Positions 13,401 through 15,028 of a stretch of DNA of 15,028 nt are shown here, one piece after another (the stretch's first letter is position 1; every line of letters begins with the position of its first letter). The notes under the pieces were generated by a model that was given only the letters and a program-made list of their open reading frames with translations, made no database searches and was not told where the DNA came from. Source of the DNA: Bacillota bacterium. Its GTDB lineage: Bacteria > Bacillota > Clostridia > Saccharofermentanales > Fastidiosipilaceae. The stretch lies in the NCBI GenBank assembly GCA_023388205.1, contig JAEWGS010000013.1:1-15028 (forward strand), in the 5' to 3' direction. Made by a program: the position numbers and the translations under genes.

Positions 13401-14755
13401 CTAAAACGAACGGCTCACTTGATCTGTGGAGCTCGACTCCTGAGCGCGGCTCGTCCAAGAGCTTATTGAGACAAACGGACGTCCTCGTCATTGGTGCTGG
13501 AGCTTCTGGCCTTTTGGCGAGCGTCCTTTTGGCCCGTTCAGGATTTCAAGTCACCCTGCTTGAAGCCGAGGCTCAAGCAGGACAAAAGCTCGCTTTGACA
13601 GGCGGCGGGCGCTGCAACATTGGACGCTACGAAAGTACAGAAGACGTCTTACCGCACTACGCCCAAGCAAGCCGTTTTCTCACCTCAGCTTTGACCCGCT
13701 TTTCTCCATTAAGGCAGCTCGAGATCCTTTCTGATCTCGGCCTAAAACTCGAGCAAGAGGAGCAACGCGCTTACGTCAAAGGGGGCGCCGCTCACGCTCG
13801 AGACCAGCTTATTCAACAGGCGCTTGACTACGGTGTCAATCTCATTTTGAACGCAAGGGTTTCTCATCTGGAACTGTCCCAGCCTCTGATTGCGCACTGC
13901 GATCGAGGCAAGTTCGCCGCGTCTGCTATCTTGATCGCAACCGGAGGGGGGAGCTTTGCGCACACGGGTTCCACAGGACAAATGCTTCAACTCTTGGGGC
14001 GGCTCAATTTTTCCTTGCGCCCCTTTAGCGACGGACTGCGCGCCTTTTCCATCAAGCAAAACGACCTTGTTCAAAGCCTCTCAGGTATCTCTTTGCCCGA
14101 TGTAGACATTTCTTTTCATTCTTCGCTGCTCAAAGCGAAGCAAAATCCCCTCCGTGCAAAGGGCTCCTTGCTCTTGACACAAAAAGGACTCAGCGGGACT
14201 TCCGTCCTCAACCTCAGCCGCTACCTGTACCGCCCCGAAGAGAAACACGATCAAATCTGGGTGGACTTTTTCCCAGAAGCTTCTAAGCATATGAAGCGTC
14301 GAAACGCTGAGCTCGATCCCGAACACGCTCAGCAACATATCGAGGAGCTTTTGCGGCAATCTCCCAAGATGAAAATCGTTGACCTCTACGCTTCGGTTTT
14401 GCCCTTGCGTATGAGAAAAAGCTTCCTGGAAAAAGCGCTCTTCGATCCACAGCTTCAGATCGCCCAACTCAATCGCGCCGAACGTCTGCGTCTCCTCGAG
14501 CTTTGGCACCACCACCCATTCGAAGTTTGTCGAGATGAAAAAGAATTGCGCCGCCACTGTGGCATGGTCAGCACGGGCGGTCTATCGCTCAAAGAGATCT
14601 CGCCCAAAACCTTCTCCGCCAAGCGCTTTCCTCAGCTTTTTTTCGCTGGCGAACTTCTCGATATCGACGGCGACTGTGGCGGATATAACCTCATCGCTTG
14701 CTTTGCGAGCGCACTTGCGGCAGTTGAGGGCATTCAAGAACTTTTGCGTTCCTGA
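13388..14755 (+). CDS. NAD(P)/FAD-dependent oxidoreductase, BaiN/HI0933 family
   Basis: This is a flavoprotein of 455 residues from the HI0933-like family, whose physiological reaction is mostly unknown; some members reduce bile-acid intermediates. The FAD-binding Rossmann motif VIGAGASGLL (about 34-43) ends in an acidic residue (Glu59), followed by LALTGGGRCNIG (68-79), a family hallmark. Further signatures are ATGGGSFAHTGSTG in the middle and, near the C-terminus, STGGLSLKEI and FFAGELLDIDGDCGGYNL, which close the FAD site. The start is uncertain. The ATG at 13388 overlaps speB by 13 bases and has no clear ribosome site, and the extra 27 residues or so before the fold look unstructured. A TTG at 13466 would give a family-like start. 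It may be translated by coupling to speB. In many Bacillota this gene precedes cmk. Confidence 0.88.
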   Translation: MCPLAKTNGSLDLWSSTPERGSSKSLLRQTDVLVIGAGASGLLASVLLARSGFQVTLLEAEAQAGQKLALTGGGRCNIGRYESTEDVLPHYAQASRFLTSALTRFSPLRQLEILSDLGLKLEQEEQRAYVKGGAAHARDQLIQQALDYGVNLILNARVSHLELSQPLIAHCDRGKFAASAILIATGGGSFAHTGSTGQMLQLLGRLNFSLRPFSDGLRAFSIKQNDLVQSLSGISLPDVDISFHSSLLKAKQNPLRAKGSLLLTQKGLSGTSVLNLSRYLYRPEEKHDQIWVDFFPEASKHMKRRNAELDPEHAQQHIEELLRQSPKMKIVDLYASVLPLRMRKSFLEKALFDPQLQIAQLNRAERLRLLELWHHHPFEVCRDEKELRRHCGMVSTGGLSLKEISPKTFSAKRFPQLFFAGELLDIDGDCGGYNLIACFASALAAVEGIQELLRS

Positions 14756-14777
14756 GCGCTCGACTTAAGGTGCTGAT

Positions 14778-14817
14778 GCAGCCCGAACCCCGCCAGCACG
14801 TTCGCAGCCCGAACCCC
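14778..14817. repeat. 14-bp perfect direct repeat, 26-base period
   Basis: GCAGCCCGAACCCC occurs at 14778-14791 and 14804-14817, shortly after the stop of the flavoprotein gene. Confidence 0.8.
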
Positions 14818-14925
14818 AGCTCCTTCGCACCCATCGACCCCTCGCCCCGTCCACAGGCTCAAATTCAGCGCATCCATGAATCCTCTAGCGATGCGTCCCA
14901 ACCAGCGGCTTCATCCGCTTCCAGC

Positions 14926-14931
14926 TATAAT
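14926..14931 (+). promoter_or_regulatory. Candidate -10 box for the gene at the right edge
   Basis: A perfect TATAAT lies 62 bases before the GTG start at 14994. No recognisable -35 box is found 16-18 bases upstream (CAGCGG at 17). A short inverted repeat (14904-14919) sits in that place. Confidence 0.4.
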
Positions 14932-14993
14932 ATTTCATGCAAAATATCCCTTTGATCTAACAAAATAAACAGAACTATTAAAAGGAGCCCCTT

Positions 14994-15028
14994 GTGAACT
15001 CTCAAGCCTGCGACCCAAACCTTCATCC
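14994..15028 (+). CDS. Start of an unidentified gene, partial (continues beyond right edge)
   Basis: A GTG codon follows an AAAAGGAG ribosome binding site by about 6 bases, and the frame stays open for the remaining 11 codons. The visible residues (MNSQACDPNLH) are too few to identify the family. Position after an HI0933-type gene would suit cmk (cytidylate kinase), but the visible residues do not show that. Confidence 0.55.
   Translation, partial: MNSQACDPNLH

Larger units (their letters stand above)
14756..14993. other. Spacer after the flavoprotein gene
   Basis: This 238-base spacer contains a 14-base direct repeat (14778-14817), a small inverted repeat AGCGG/CCGCT (14904-14919) and a TATAAT (14926-14931) followed by an A+T-rich leader and an AAAAGGAG site. 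I see no T-tailed terminator for the preceding gene. Confidence 0.6.

Overview
The window is a gene-dense stretch of a bacterial chromosome at roughly 50% G+C, with strong AGGAGG-type ribosome binding sites. The gene content suggests a member of the Bacillota (Firmicutes), perhaps an anaerobic clostridial or tissierellial lineage: an LtaS/MdoB-type membrane sulfatase, a LURP-one (YxjI-like) protein, a Gram-positive-type Orn/Lys/Arg decarboxylase next to speE and speB, and a phnDCEE transporter linked to a 5'-nucleotidase-like hydrolase. I cannot name a genus. I see no mobile element, rRNA, tRNA or CRISPR array.

Left part, minus strand (1-8607). Reading in the direction of transcription, a membrane-bound LTA-synthase-like phosphoglycerol transferase (8607-6751) comes first. 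After a spacer with three short inverted repeats comes a phosphonate/phosphite/phosphate-type ABC transporter: phnD (binding protein), an internal intrinsic terminator, phnC (ATPase) and two phnE permeases. A cytosolic two-domain metallophosphoesterase of the 5'-nucleotidase/2',3'-cyclic phosphodiesterase superfamily follows as the last gene of this operon. It ends at an intrinsic terminator, with a second terminator-like hairpin further on. Then come pth (peptidyl-tRNA hydrolase) and the start of an unrecognised Lys/Glu-rich protein that runs off the left edge.

Right part, plus strand (8814-15028). A LURP-one/tubby-like protein is divergent from the sulfatase and has its own terminator. Next is a polyamine set: arginine decarboxylase (speA, with an unusual N-terminal extension of about 105 residues), spermidine synthase (speE, with a D-to-N change in the glycine-rich motif) and agmatinase (speB). 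Together these would convert arginine to agmatine, putrescine and spermidine. The source of decarboxylated AdoMet (speD) is not in the window. A BaiN/HI0933-type flavoprotein overlaps the end of speB. The first 11 codons of another gene, with a good ribosome binding site, lie at the right edge.

A recurring oddity is that nearly all larger spacers carry short local direct duplications (units of 10-26 bp), which no gene feature explains. I found no clearly new multi-gene system. The points most worth a second look are the transporter plus cytosolic phosphoesterase cassette, the lipobox-free PhnD, the SpeA extension, the SpeE substitution and the spacer duplications.
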